From Nannobrachium achirus (lineage: Eukaryota; Chordata; Actinopteri; Myctophiformes; Myctophidae): 64,000 nt of DNA. Position numbers and translations under genes: made by a program. Location of the stretch: NCBI GenBank assembly GCA_963921795.1, contig OY997649.1, positions 28,557,362-28,621,361 of the forward strand, written 5' to 3'. The notes beneath the pieces are model-generated. The model ran no database searches and had not been told where the DNA came from. It worked only from the letters and a program-made list of their open reading frames with translations. Positions 32,899-48,477 of this stretch are shown in pieces (positions within the stretch are counted from its first letter, which is position 1; every line of letters begins with the position of its first letter).

Positions 32899-34958
32899 AC
32901 TGCCCACTGCGGCAGCCCAGGAACAACCTGCTAATGTTAAAAACCATGAGCCCTTCCGGGACGTTTCCAGGAAAGCTAAGGGTAAAGCGCGCTTCCCCTC
33001 AGGTGGTGGAAACGCTTTCTGTAGGCCCGAGTCGGGCGAAGGTAAAGAAGGTGGATCACAGGTGGATTCCTGCGCTGCCTGCGGCGCACCACGTGACCAG
33101 GTCGGCGGCAGCTTCCTCTGGCCACAGCGGACGGCCTACAGTGTCGCGGCCGATAGCTCGGCAGGTGCTGCCGGCACATCTTTACGCTCCACTGGCACCT
33201 TGTGCAGATCAGTGGAGGAGGTGCAATCCAAACCATTGGATTTATCGCACTATTACAAGGGGCTACAGAATACAGTTCAAGATGTCGCCCCCGCTTTCCC
33301 CCACGGTGAGCTTCACCAGGGCCGAGGGCGAGAACGCCCGCATTCTGGAGGAAGAGATACAGGCCCTTCTCTTGAAGGGGGCTGTACGGGAGGTCCCGTG
33401 GAGTCAGCTCCATTTAGGGTTCTACTCCAACTACTTCCTGGTTCCCAAGAAGACGGGGGGGCTGCGGCCCATATTGGATCTCCGCGGTCTCAACCAGTAC
33501 TTGATGACCTTCAAGTTCAGGATGTTGACCGTTGCCAGCCTGCTTCGAACCGTGAGAGAGAACGATTGGTTCACCTCAATAGATCTGAAGGATGCTTACA
33601 CGCACGTGTCGATCTATCCTCCTCACAGGAAGTTTCTGAGGTTCGCTTTCCAGGGGAAGGTCTACGAGTACGCAGTCCTCCCCTTTGGCCTGTCTCTCAG
33701 TCCACGCGTTTTCGTGATGGTTACGAAGGCAGCTATAGAACCTCTCAGGCGGCAGGGGATAAGGATCTCAAACTACATCGACGATTGGTTAATAAGCGCA
33801 AGCTCGAGCCAGGAGGTGGCGCAACACACCCGGGTGGTGATAGCGCACCTCGTGTCCTTGGGGTTCGCAGTCAATTACGAGAAAAGTGTGCTGAACCCAT
33901 CTCAGCGGACCACCTTCCTGGGTGCAGAGTGGGACTCCCGGGAGATGGTCGCCCGCCTCTCTCAGCAGAGGGTGGACAAGTTCTTGTTCCGTGCCAGCAC
34001 CTTCCTTTCCGAGGAGGAGGTCTCCTTCAAGTTGGTGCAGCGTCTCACGGGCCTGATGGCTTCGGCCGTGGATCTTGTGAGTCTGGGAAGGTTTCACTTG
34101 AGGCCTTTCCAGAAATGGATGCTCTCTCTGAACATCCCCTCTTGCTAGGGCGGCACTCTGGTCCGGGTCTCCGAGCGAGCACGGACGGCCCTGAGCCCTT
34201 GGCTGGTTCCCGGCTTCCTTCGAAGCGGCGCCAGGCTAGGGGCGGTGATTCACAGGAAGGTAGTCACCACGGACGCCAGTCTTTCGGGTTGGGGTGCAAC
34301 CCTGGAAGGACGTACGGCGAGGGGACCTTGGGGCCCCGACTTAATGAACAAGCACATCAATAACTTGGAATTGATGGCGGTGTTCCTGGCGCTCCAGGAG
34401 TTCGAGCCCTTCATTCGGAACTGTCACGTCCTCATCAGGACGGACAATACCGTAACAATGTGTTATGTGAACAAACAGGGGGGGCGGCGGCGAGCCCTGG
34501 ACGGGCTGGCTCGCAAAGTGGCCCTTTGGTGCTCGGAGCACCTACAGTCGGTCAAGGCCTCCCACGTCCCTGGTCTTCTGAACAGCGGGGCGGACCTGCT
34601 GTCCAGGAGGAGGGTTCGCGACGAGGACTGGTCCCTGAACCAGTCGGTAGCGTTTCAGATCTGGACCAAGTATGGTCATCCGGTGGTGGATTTGTTCGCC
34701 TCTCGCGAGGACGCAAAGTGCTCACTGTTCTTCTCCCTGAGGGGGCCTGCACCCTTGGGGATAGACGCTATGGCGCACGATTGGCCCCAGGGCCTGCTGT
34801 ACGCCTTCCCACCGATGAACCTCATTACTCCGACCCTCGAGAGGGTTCGTCGTTACGGTCACGAATTGCTTCTAATAGCACCGAGGACGGGGACTTGGAG
34901 CTCACTCCGCTCCTGTACAGGGATCCTTGGCAATTGCCCCAGATACGGGATCTGCTGA
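32535..34958 (+). pseudogene. DIRS reverse transcriptase and RNase H, disabled
   Basis: One phase carries both domains. RT motifs are clear: FLVPKKTGGLRPILDLRGLN, DLKDAYTHVSI, LPFGLSLSPRVF and the catalytic YIDD at 33774-33785. An in-frame TAG at 34146-34148 separates RT from RNase H. RNase H keeps its acidic residues (TTDAS near 34272, NLELMAV near 34366, RTDN near 34440). After about 34885 the expected C-terminal tail continues in another phase, which implies a small deletion. No ATG opens the frame at 32535 and the true start is unclear. In DIRS elements this enzyme makes the cDNA that is circularised. Confidence 0.85.
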
Positions 34959-35007
34959 GTCAAGCGGATCGCGAGATCTTCCACCCGGACCCTCAGAGGT
35001 TAGACCT

Positions 35008-36075
35008 ATGGGTCTGGCCCGTGAGAGGGAAAGGCTGATCGCAGCCGGTCTGGACCCTTCAGTCGTTGATACGATGCAGAGGTCCAGGGCTCCTTCTACA
35101 CGTAAAGTGTATCAGGGCAAGTTGGAAGCCTTTGAGGAGTGGTGTCGGGTTAAACACCCTTCGGTGAACCCGGTGTTCTCCTCAATTCCGATCATTCTGG
35201 AGTTCCTACAGGATCGGGTGGATAGGAACTGTAAGGCCTCTACGGTGAGAGGTTACCTTGCGGCCATTAGGGCCTGTCACCAGAGCCTTGATGGCGACCA
35301 ATTGTCCAAACACCCGTGGGTGGTACAGTTTATGGCAGCGGTTAGGCGGGACTCCCTGACGGCGAGACCCCTGGCCCCGGCCTGGGACTTGGAGGTGGTC
35401 TTACGGGGATTGAGTCAACCCCCGTTTGAGCCTCTGGAGAGCATCTCTCTGAAGCTCCTTAGCTACAAGACTGCTCTTCTTCTGGCCTTAATCACGGCCA
35501 AGAGGGTTAGTGACCTACATGCCCTCTCAGTGTCAGAGGATTGCATGAGGTTCTCTCCGGACGGCCGGCAGGTGCTGCTTAAACCTCACCTTCACTTCAT
35601 TCCGAAGAATAAGGTGGTGCAGCATGTTCCGGTGCGGCTTTTGGCCTTTCATCCTCCTCCCTTTGGTACGGAGGAGGACAGGCGCCTTAATCTTCTTTGC
35701 CCTGTGAGGGCACTGAAGATTTATTGTGAGAGGACTCAGGCGCGCAGGAAGTCGCGCAGCCTGTTTGTCCCTCACGGCAAGTCCACCGCGAAGATGGAGA
35801 TTGCTAAAGCAACCCTTTCGGGGTGGATTGTCGACGCCATTAGGTTGGCGTATGATAGTGCGAATGTGGCTAGACCTGTGGGTTTCACAGCTCATTCCAC
35901 TAGGGGGATGTCTTCCTCTTGGGGTCTCTGGCAAGGGACCACCATTCAGGAGGTTTGTTTGGCGGCGAACTGGACTTCGCCGTCCACCTTTGCAGCTCAT
36001 TACCAGTTGGACGTGGCCCCACGCTCGTTAGCGCATTCAGTCCTCCAGGTGGCTGCTGACTCTTCTGCAGAATGA
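35008..36075 (+). CDS. DIRS tyrosine recombinase (integrase)
   Basis: The frame has 355 codons from the ATG at 35008 and is open upstream to 34927. It has a phage-integrase fold: an N-terminal SAM-like core-binding part (STRKVYQGKLEAFEEWC) and a C-terminal catalytic part. The catalytic residues are present: Arg in AKRVSDLHAL (35503-35505), His and Arg in HSTRG (35893-35895 and 35902-35904) and the nucleophilic Tyr in AHYQLD (36001-36003). It should cut and rejoin the circular cDNA at a target. It starts inside the RT/RNase H tail, as is usual for DIRS. It is the only DIRS frame here without a visible lesion. Confidence 0.88.
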   Translation: MGLARERERLIAAGLDPSVVDTMQRSRAPSTRKVYQGKLEAFEEWCRVKHPSVNPVFSSIPIILEFLQDRVDRNCKASTVRGYLAAIRACHQSLDGDQLSKHPWVVQFMAAVRRDSLTARPLAPAWDLEVVLRGLSQPPFEPLESISLKLLSYKTALLLALITAKRVSDLHALSVSEDCMRFSPDGRQVLLKPHLHFIPKNKVVQHVPVRLLAFHPPPFGTEEDRRLNLLCPVRALKIYCERTQARRKSRSLFVPHGKSTAKMEIAKATLSGWIVDAIRLAYDSANVARPVGFTAHSTRGMSSSWGLWQGTTIQEVCLAANWTSPSTFAAHYQLDVAPRSLAHSVLQVAADSSAE

Positions 36076-36295
36076 GGAGGACCCTTGTGTCTTCCTCCTC
36101 GTCTGGAGCGCTTGGACTGCCCTTGTGCTTTCTGGTGCGCTCCTCTTCCTTTCTTTCCTATTCACTGCCCCCGACTGATTCCGGTGGTCTCAGGGGGGGA
36201 CCGGGTGGGCGAAGGTGTGTCTGGAAGACATCTCCTTTGCCGTTCATGTGTATGGTGAGTAGACGTTGGCCGACGTCGCATACGGGAGTTGACGT

Positions 36296-36394
36296 ACCCA
36301 AAGGAGGGAGTACCGAACTGGAAGACCGAAAATAAACACAAGTGTTTCGAACGAAACACCTGTTTATTTAGGTTTGGAAGGAGGTACTCCCTCC
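36296..36394 (+). repeat. DIRS internal complementary region (ICR)
   Basis: Bases 36296-36338 are the reverse complement of the outer left ITR (28592 onward), and 36362-36394 of the outer right ITR (to 36624) with one mismatch. Between them is GTGTTTCGAACGAAACAC (36342-36359). In DIRS-1 the ICR is the template that joins the two ends of the replicating circle. Confidence 0.88.
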
Positions 36395-36436
36395 GAGTCT
36401 CTGCCCTCTGTTCGATTTTTCGGAGCAGATGCTTAC

Positions 36437-36624
36437 AAGAGACAGTATTATGGGATGCCACAGGTTTTATAGGGGGCTGACCCAGCACCGTAAAACTTGA
36501 GTGACAAGCCCTCCGGCCAATCAGGGATCGCCCTGCGGGAGTTAACGTGAGTACGTTCTGTTGTGAGGCTGACGCAATAGCGCCACCCAAAGGAGGGAGT
36601 ACCTCCTTCCAGACCTAAATAAAC
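36437..36624 (-). repeat. DIRS right inverted terminal repeat
   Basis: The core 36437-36603 is, as read, the exact reverse complement of 28616-28782. The outer bases 36604-36624 (TCCTTCCAGACCTAAATAAA and C) differ from the left end and match the ICR instead, which sets the right boundary near 36624. Confidence 0.88.
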
Positions 36625-36703
36625 CAGTAAGCACTGACGCGTCATCAGACGGGTCTGAGGTCGCGTCAGATGACGGTGACGGAGCTGTCAGCGGCTGTCT
36701 CTC

Positions 36704-36739
36704 AAATAAACAGGTGTTTCGTTCGAAACACTTGTGTTT
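36704..36739. repeat. Outer copy of the DIRS ICR centre
   Basis: This 36-bp sequence is the exact reverse complement of 36334-36369 and includes the palindrome GTGTTTCGTTCGAAACAC (36714-36731). It lies 80 bp beyond the apparent right end of the element. Confidence 0.85.
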
Positions 36740-37321
36740 GCATCACACCACAGGGCTTGTTACAGAAACCATGTCACACATTCTGAATGGCTGGCATGCC
36801 TATAAAGGACTTTACATAGCACACCACGACAGAATTGATCTCAAAACAAAGGACATTACTATACATTTTGCACTGTCCGTGAGAATGTACAAACATTCCT
36901 GTGTCAAACCTGTGTCAAACCTGTTTCATCTCTGTACTGAAAATCCTGAAATTGTTCAGTTTCCATTCTTGAAGTGGGTGGCACATTTGATTCTAGCTTA
37001 GAGGAAGCCATCACAGAGCTAGGCCATAGGTGCAATCTATTTGTGTTCATCTTTGGCAGCCTTGGACATGTACTGTACATAGGATGGTTGTAAGAGGCTT
37101 CCAACAACTTGGGATGCCAAAAAAGGAAGCTAAACGGCTTTCAAAATTCTGTGCAATCTTTTCTACTATCGGTAGTCGGCAAATATTGCGAAGGCGTTGT
37201 TACTTACCCTTGAAGGGTGTGTGGGTATTGGATATTTGTCAAGGATTAGTTGACTGTATATTATTTACAGCACCTTGTAATATTTGTGTCCTTGTATCTC
37301 TTATGTGGACATAAATAAATA

Positions 37322-37324
<3 letters not shown>
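36740..37324. other. No recognisable gene
   Basis: Unique-looking DNA with short frames only. Confidence 0.5.
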
Positions 37325-37374
<50 letters not shown>

Positions 37375-37379
37375 TGTGT

Positions 37380-37429
<50 letters not shown>

Positions 37430-37442
37430 GCGTGCGTGTGTG
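37325..37442. repeat. (GT)n microsatellite
   Basis: Long GT run with rare CT and GC interruptions. Confidence 0.97.
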
Positions 37443-37659
37443 TATTTGAGAAACATTGAGGACAATTTTCCAACAAGAGAAATGATTGTTTTATGGTTAA
37501 AAACTATTTTTAGTTTTTAACAAGCCTCCAACATTTGTGAGCAAGAAGATCTGCTATTTTTAGGTAGCCTCGTGAACCAGCCTCTCCCGGAAATTTACAT
37601 TTTAGGCACTTTTCAGCTATATTTTTAATGGTCCTTGATGTCCTCTCAACTAGTAATAC

Positions 37660-37660
37660 G

Positions 37661-37716
<56 letters not shown>

Positions 37717-37723
37717 TGTGTGG
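37660..37723. repeat. (TG)n/(CGTG)n microsatellite
   Basis: TG run followed by CGTG repeats. A half hairpin of the dispersed family (AGATCTGCTATTTTTAGG) is at 37545-37564. Confidence 0.95.
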
Positions 37724-39334
37724 GTGTAGTCCGTCGGATGTAGCCCTGGTGTGAGACAGCTTTTCCTCGATCCCACCTGGAGGACATTGCTGAAGCTGCC
37801 AGGCTTCTGCAGGGAATGCCACAGTAGAATGCTTTAGACACAGGGACTAATGCAGCCCATGCTAAATCCCTCATCTAGAGAAATTCACTTTCAACTTGGC
37901 TTTGTGCTGAGGACATTCAAACCATTTCCAGTACTAGCCTCTCTTCATGGTTGCACTGGTTATGTGGGTTTATAGTTTATACTGTATATGGGTCGAAGAC
38001 GTAGACCTATAAGATTTTCAATTCATTATCAAATTTGAGTATAAAAATAATATTTTATATGATCATTTCTCATAATCATTATATATTAATGCTTAACTAT
38101 CAGCGATTTTACTAGCCAGAAAAAAACAACATTCTTTTATTTTGAATATCACATATTTGATGTGTCAGGGGTATAACGCACAAGTTGTTGAAGGTTTGTT
38201 ACAAAAACCTCCTGCCTTACAATGAAAAAAAGAAAACATCTATGAAGACATTTCTAAATTTGAGATTTGTTTTTGTCCATCTTAGTGAGCAAAACAAAGT
38301 TATTGTATTTTAATCATTGTTATTTTAAATATTGGCATCACGAATGACACGTATCACTACAGCCAATTGCTAAACCTTGATTCCTTCAGCAATAACAATT
38401 ATGGCCCTGTGACATTTATTACTATCAACACAATTCCTTCTATTGACAACCCATCTTGGCGTTATAGGATATATGCCGTGACGTGAGAAATAAAGGAAAG
38501 AGAGAAAGTTTTGGGCGTATGCATGATGTCATTTAAACTTTACTTTCTCCATTTATCAGTTGTTGGTCAACTTTTAATTATCACAATATCCTTTGTGCTG
38601 ATTTAATCTCACTCAAGAACAAGAGGTCAGTTACTTTATCTGACCGCTATCATCCTAGACCTTGGAAGTAAACATTGAATTCATGCCAAGAAGTTAACTA
38701 TCAGATAAGAAATAAAGTGTTTGCAACCAAATGGCGCTTTTCAACCCAAGATGGACATAGAGCGAGAGAACGTGTGGATGATGTGATAGCTCTTGGTTCT
38801 AATATACCCACTAAAGAAACACATACACAGATTTTCCAACAGCCAGGTTGTAATCCTATTAAATCAGGCACTACGCTCAGACAAATGAAATAATCTGCTA
38901 CAACCAACCCAACAACTGGAGGTGGGCCAAGTTTACATAAATAAATTAGGAAACAGATTCTCTTCCACCCCCTTCAGTGATTGCACCTGTATTCCCTGAA
39001 CAGGACAAATGCATGATTCAACTGATAAAGGCCTGTAAATGTAATGCACTCACATGGCATTTCATTCAGCTGGCCAGTCGTGTTTTTATCCCCTTGTAAT
39101 TTATAATGTTTCAGTCATGATATGCAATGGTATTTACCCTCTTTTAGGAACGGCATACACATTCAGGGAAAGCATATTGGCTTAATTAGCCTTGTTTTTG
39201 ATATCTCTTGTGACATATTCTGAAACATATTGTTTGCACACAGAGCATGGCATTTGGTGGCTGATCATTTAATTGTTTGAACCTGAATGAAGAAACTCAT
39301 TTATGAAATACAGTCGGTTGAGTCACACAGCACA
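37724..39334. other. No gene; unique-looking AT-rich DNA
   Basis: No exon, transposon or RNA signature was found. The segment near 39060-39280, rich in TAAT and ATTA strings, is a possible conserved non-coding element. Confidence 0.4.
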
Positions 39335-39393
39335 CACGCCGCGCGCACACATGCACACACACGTACGCGCACGCACGCACACACACGCACGCA

Positions 39394-39450
<57 letters not shown>
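39335..39450. repeat. (CA)n/(CGCA)n microsatellite
   Basis: Mixed CA and CGCA repeats. Confidence 0.97.
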
Positions 39451-39452
<2 letters not shown>

Positions 39453-41095
39453 TGCCAAAGGGTATATAGCCTACTTGAAGGCTGGAGGAGCTTCAACCAA
39501 GTTCAATAGTAACCACAGAACTTGCATGATGTATGGAGATGTTTGATCACTTGTTAACTAAGAGTTCTGCTCCAAGTTCACAGTGTTATTTCCTCTCTCC
39601 TAATTGTGTAAAGCCAGAACCAAAACTCTTTTCATAGTTCCATTCATTGGGCTTGGCAGGACTGCCCACACATCTGCTAACGAAATCATCCAACCTTTGA
39701 AAACCCCAGAGCCTTGTCAAGTCGGAGTCCACTATCGCTGTGAACTGGTTAATAATTGTACAGGGGCCTTGGAAGACACTGACGATCTCTTGATGCTGCT
39801 GTATATCTAAATCTGTCCAGCTTTAGATGTCAAAACGTTTTATGTAATTCGACTCGACCAAAATCCAATTGATTTGCACTATATGAAGTAGCATAACCCT
39901 GACCAAAAATGATTTGATTAACAAAAAAAGCTTGCATTGTTTCGTTAAGGTGGTTGTGTACTCGTATAGCAGCCATTTGGTAGGTCTGATGTTTAATGTT
40001 TTATTTCAGGGTATGCAGGTGTGCATACTAGACAGCCTTTTGTTCTCTTAAACAGTCTGCTTCATTTCCTCCTGAACAAGTTAAGATGAATGGGTTTAAT
40101 TTCCATTTGAAATCCCTGAAAATTGGATGAATATTTTGGCAAACATTCCATTATTCTAGGCCCTGAATAAATGATATGATGAATTAAAAAAAGAAAAGAA
40201 AAAAGAAATGAGGGCTTTGTTGACATTGGGAGAATTTCTATTACAAGGCCAAGAAAATGAAACATGTTTCATCAAACCCTGATATCTGACAGCAGTGCAT
40301 CATTCACTCTTGGCAGCTTAATGGCGCTTTTTATGCTTGAACCTTGGATTAATGCTATTTTCAGTTCTACAACACAATTTTCAGGTGTCCCCCTACCCTT
40401 AATCCGCTTAGTTTGTGTCTATCCATTGAGAGCAATTTTGAGCACAGGGGAAGAAGAACAGGAAACCACCTAATTGCACCGATAGAGATCTTAGCTGATG
40501 ATTTGAAATGTGACATTATGTGTTACAGTGAAAAAGTAGAAGAGAAAGGTCCTTTATTATCCTTACTTTGCATTGAAAACCACAAGAAAAAAGAACTGCA
40601 GCAATGATCCATAGGGTATTACATTTTAATGGCATTATTACAGCAGGCGACTACAATTAGTTCATCAGCAGAATGGAGAGATAATTTTCAATGGCTCAGC
40701 TCCATTTAATGACAGTCCCAGGGAATGCTGGCACAGCAAGGGACTATGCAACTGGAACACTCAAACACACAGTGGCATTTAGAAGCATAAACAATTGCTC
40801 ACACATCTTAACGACAGAGGTAATTTACCTGAAAAGCCACAATACTTTGTCCAACTAACTGCTCATGTGCCTATTAGTCAACATTGTGCTTATAATGACT
40901 TGCCCAAAAATGTGGGTTACAGCCAGGGCAGCCAGACTATAGTACTTACTTTCTTCCATCTTTCTTTCCGGATAAACTTTATTTTGCCATGCTATTCCTC
41001 CCACAGTTTTGGTGGCACGAACTTGGCACTTTGAAGAGCAAATGGGAAAACTATAATGTTACCATCACAGCAAGGCATGCAACCGTTTAGCTCAT
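39451..41095. other. No gene; candidate conserved non-coding DNA
   Basis: Low-repeat sequence with homeodomain-like ATTA/TAAT sites, notably 40060-40190 and 40610-40790. In human chromosome 8p21.2 the neighbour of PPP2R2A on one side is EBF2, across a large gene-poor interval. If synteny holds, such enhancers would be expected here. This is inference; no ebf2 exon was seen. Confidence 0.35.
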
Positions 41096-41335
41096 TACTT
41101 GCGCCAGCAGAGCATGCAAGTACTGAGTTTGGCTGCGTACCTACAGGTCAGGGACCAGCATTTCTGGCAACGTCATCATTAACAGCCAATGAGGGACAAT
41201 CATTCCTGGTGATGCCAGTGGTGATGTCACTGGCATCGCCAGAGGTGATGCCAGAGCGCACCTCATGGCGCGCTCTGCTGGCGATGATACATGGCCAACT
41301 TGTGCACAAGACGCAAGTTGGCACCTCGACAGAGT
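41096..41335. repeat. Cluster of stem-loops (decayed foldback element?)
   Basis: Three consecutive inverted repeats: GATGCCAGTG...CACTGGCATC near 41211-41238; AGAGCGC...GCGCTCT near 41252-41276; and GCCAACTTG...CAAGTTGGC near 41293-41321. The start TTACTTGCGCC...GCAAGTACTG resembles 2240-2275. Confidence 0.5.
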
Positions 41336-45479
<4,144 letters not shown>

Positions 45480-45568
<89 letters not shown>

Positions 45569-45592
45569 CGTGCGTGCGCGTGCGTGTGCACA
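45480..45592. repeat. (GT)n microsatellite
   Basis: Long GT run grading into GCGT. Confidence 0.97.
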
Positions 45593-45609
45593 CACTTGCG
45601 TGCATCTGT

Positions 45610-45918
45610 CAGTGATGGAAAAAGTACTCACATTATTACTTAAGTAAAAGTATCAATACTGCACTGCAGAAATCCTGTTACAACAAGTAAAAGTCCGGGA
45701 TAAAAAAATACTTATATTATAATTATATGACTGAAGTGGTTAGTGTGTTTTGTAATAGGCTAATAATCAAACTAGTAACTAAAGCTTTCATATTATTGTA
45801 GCTGAGTAAAAGTAGAATATTTTCCTCAGAGATGGAGTAGAAGTAAAACTATTGGAAATTGGAAATACTCAAGTAAAGTACAAATACTGTACCTCAAATA
45901 CCTTACTTTACACCATTG
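45610..45918. mobile_element. hAT-like element, second copy of the 9452 family
   Basis: It begins CAGTGATGGAAAAAGTACTC and ends CTTTACACCATTG. Read in reverse it matches both ends of the element split at 9452-12149 (TACTTGAGTATTTCCAATTT; ACTTTTACTTAAGTAATAAT). No target duplication was seen. Confidence 0.65.
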
Positions 45919-48477
45919 TCCACCAAATGAGCATTGTCCACATTTGAAGTGAGTGGCTCTATGCAATATAATGTAATGGCAATGGCATACACCCGCCTCA
46001 CCATTTACGTTGGAATTATTTTATACGTTTAGAATTTTTAAATATAATCCAAATAGGCTATGAAGCCACGGTTTATAAAACAGATGAAGTTGTGATTGGA
46101 ATCAGCGGAGGGTTCTCATCTGTCATACAGTTATTGCATAAAGCCCCAGAGGTGGCCTACAATGTATTTGTAAGGCTCCTTTCACCATTTCATGTTATAT
46201 TGTTGTTTTTTAAAAACTAAAAACATCGATAACATATTGGTGCTCCTTCCATTTTGGTTTTGTGGTGCTTCTAAAATTTGAAACTGGTAGCACCAGTGCT
46301 ACCAGGTAAAAAAGTTAATTTCGAGCCCTGACATACCACACCAACAGAATCCATATATGGCCAAGACAGATGGCCAAGACAGCCCATATCTGTGTGGCTG
46401 GTTCTATACAGACAGGGATCTCCATGTATGGCATACAAGGGTAAGAATGTCAGATGCCATAGACAACATAGGACTTTCACATAACGAATAACTGAGTAAG
46501 CATGTTTGGGCTCTCACAGCATATCTCCATATACAGTACATGGATCTCCATATATGGGTACCAGGGTTCTCCATATATGGGTAACTGGTCCGATATACAT
46601 CACTGGCAAGATGGCCAAGAATGTTGCCCTGAGGCGTCTTACTATGTTGTTGCGACCGTCCGTAGGTCGCTAGTATGAAAGCCTCCAGCTCATGTCTGTC
46701 TGTCACTCTTCTGACATCTTTCTGTCACTCTTCTGACATCAATGACATCACAATATAGCTGACCTGTTGACATCACCTCATCCCAGCTCAGCAGAAGGAT
46801 ATAGCTGACCTGTTCTGACATCACATTGATGTTGCAACTGAATTCCGTCCTTGTCCCTTTTATGCCCATATATGGAGATCCCTGATGTCATCAATATTAC
46901 GCCAATGTGTGTCACAGTGCGTGACATGGTCTGACACCTCATCCCAGCTCATCCATATTTGGGAAAATATGGACACATTTTGGCCACATTTGGCCAACTT
47001 TAACAACCAACCGCAACGCAAGTTGATATAACACTTGATATTTTGACTAAGAAGTTGCGGATGAAACTTGGTTTCTTTTACTGAAACAGAAGATGCAAAA
47101 TTATAGGTGCTTTTCCTTTCTGCTTTGGATTATGGGAATGTAATTTACAAAAAATGCATCAGCTACCACACTTGGATTCAGTTTATCACTTGACACTCTG
47201 TTGATTTATAACAGAGAATAGTTATAGTACCCACCATTCATCGCATCCTCTAACAGGGTTGGAATACTGCCTATATCATATACGTGCTCCCAGGATTCAG
47301 GACTGTCTGACGATCTTAAGACTTTTAAGTTGTGTGCCCCGCTTATGGAACAATTGCAGGGTCTGCTCAAGGGAGTTGTAACGCTGTAATGAGATCTCTA
47401 TCACATTATCAATCTGTAATGTGACTATAAATTGAAATTGAGTTTAAGTCGATCTATGGTTCCACAAACGGCTCCTGGAACTTCTCAATTTTGAAAAGGA
47501 GTAACATCAAATTTTCTCTATTATAGCACAAGTATGGAATAAATTATATCATACTTATTTGCATTATACAGAAAACAAAAGCATTGAGACAAAATTTTAA
47601 AAAGGCATTTAGACACAATTAATAATAAAAAAAAGGGGTTCAGGTTGAAAAGTCAATGAGGTACAGTGGCAAACAAACATTTAAAAGAAATGAGAGTTGT
47701 AGCAAACAACAGATATGGTGCTGTTTCTCCTCATTTAATTTTGAATCTGGGAACAGAAAGCAGAGCTGTCCCAGACAATCTGACAAGTCTGGGTGGTAGG
47801 CTACATAATAGCAGAAGATCATAAATGTGTTTTGGCCCTAAACAATTCAGTGCTTTATAAAACAACAAATCAAGTATTTGACAGCCAGGATCTGAGTTCC
47901 TGTTCCAGTGCAATGGAATTTGAATCCCATACCAGACTACATGGGCTAAAACAGTAGTAGGCTAATTCAATATTGCCATCTTGTGGTCATTCATAAAAGA
48001 CAAAATATTCTGTCACATTCTTACTTGCAAAAAAGGATGGTCCGGGTCCTGAGACAGTTCTGGGATGAAGCAATGTGTCCTGAATCTGAAAATATCACCT
48101 GAAAAATGAAGAAAACAACAACAATAATAAGATTATTTTCTAAATTGTAACATTATTTCACTTTTAAATGGTGGGCCCCATTTTTAAGGAACATGCATTT
48201 GTGGGATGAGCAGCACAGTATGTGGGCTGCACTCATGAAAGACTTGCCAAATATTCTCTGCCAATGCCAAGAAGCTTATTCTGCTGTTGCTAATGTCTTC
48301 TTTTTGGGGGGTGGATTGGATGATTGAAGTCTATCTGAAACAAGAAAGAAACAAGACATATTGGCAATTTTACAATGTATTCATTAATAACTGTTACCGG
48401 AGCCTCGGTTTTGTGTGAACTAACCATACACAGCAACAACAGCCTCTCATGTTGGTCACCAGCTGTCACACGCAGCT
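45919..48477. other. No gene; iterated CCATATATGG sites
   Basis: Four exact CCATATATGG (CArG-box) sites lie at 46351, 46548, 46571 and 46866, with several near-matches (CTCCATGTATGG near 46420). The remainder, including 46900-48470, has no recognisable gene. Confidence 0.5.

Larger units (their letters stand above)
28592..36624 (+). mobile_element. DIRS-type tyrosine-recombinase retrotransposon, structurally complete
   Basis: DIRS elements replicate by reverse transcription but integrate with a tyrosine recombinase, through a circle, without target duplication. All hallmarks are visible in order: left inverted terminal repeat, leader with tandem repeats, gag, RT plus RNase H, tyrosine recombinase, internal complementary region (ICR), right inverted terminal repeat. 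The 167-bp ITR cores appear identical, which suggests a recent copy, yet gag is split by a hAT insertion and the RT/RNase H frame has a stop and an apparent frameshift. The copy is therefore not autonomous. No DNA-methyltransferase domain, found in some DIRS elements, was recognised. Confidence 0.92.

Noticed and set aside
33062-34363. 433-codon ORF overlapping RT in another phase
   Set aside because: It has no recognisable domain, whereas the overlapping phase carries all RT motifs.
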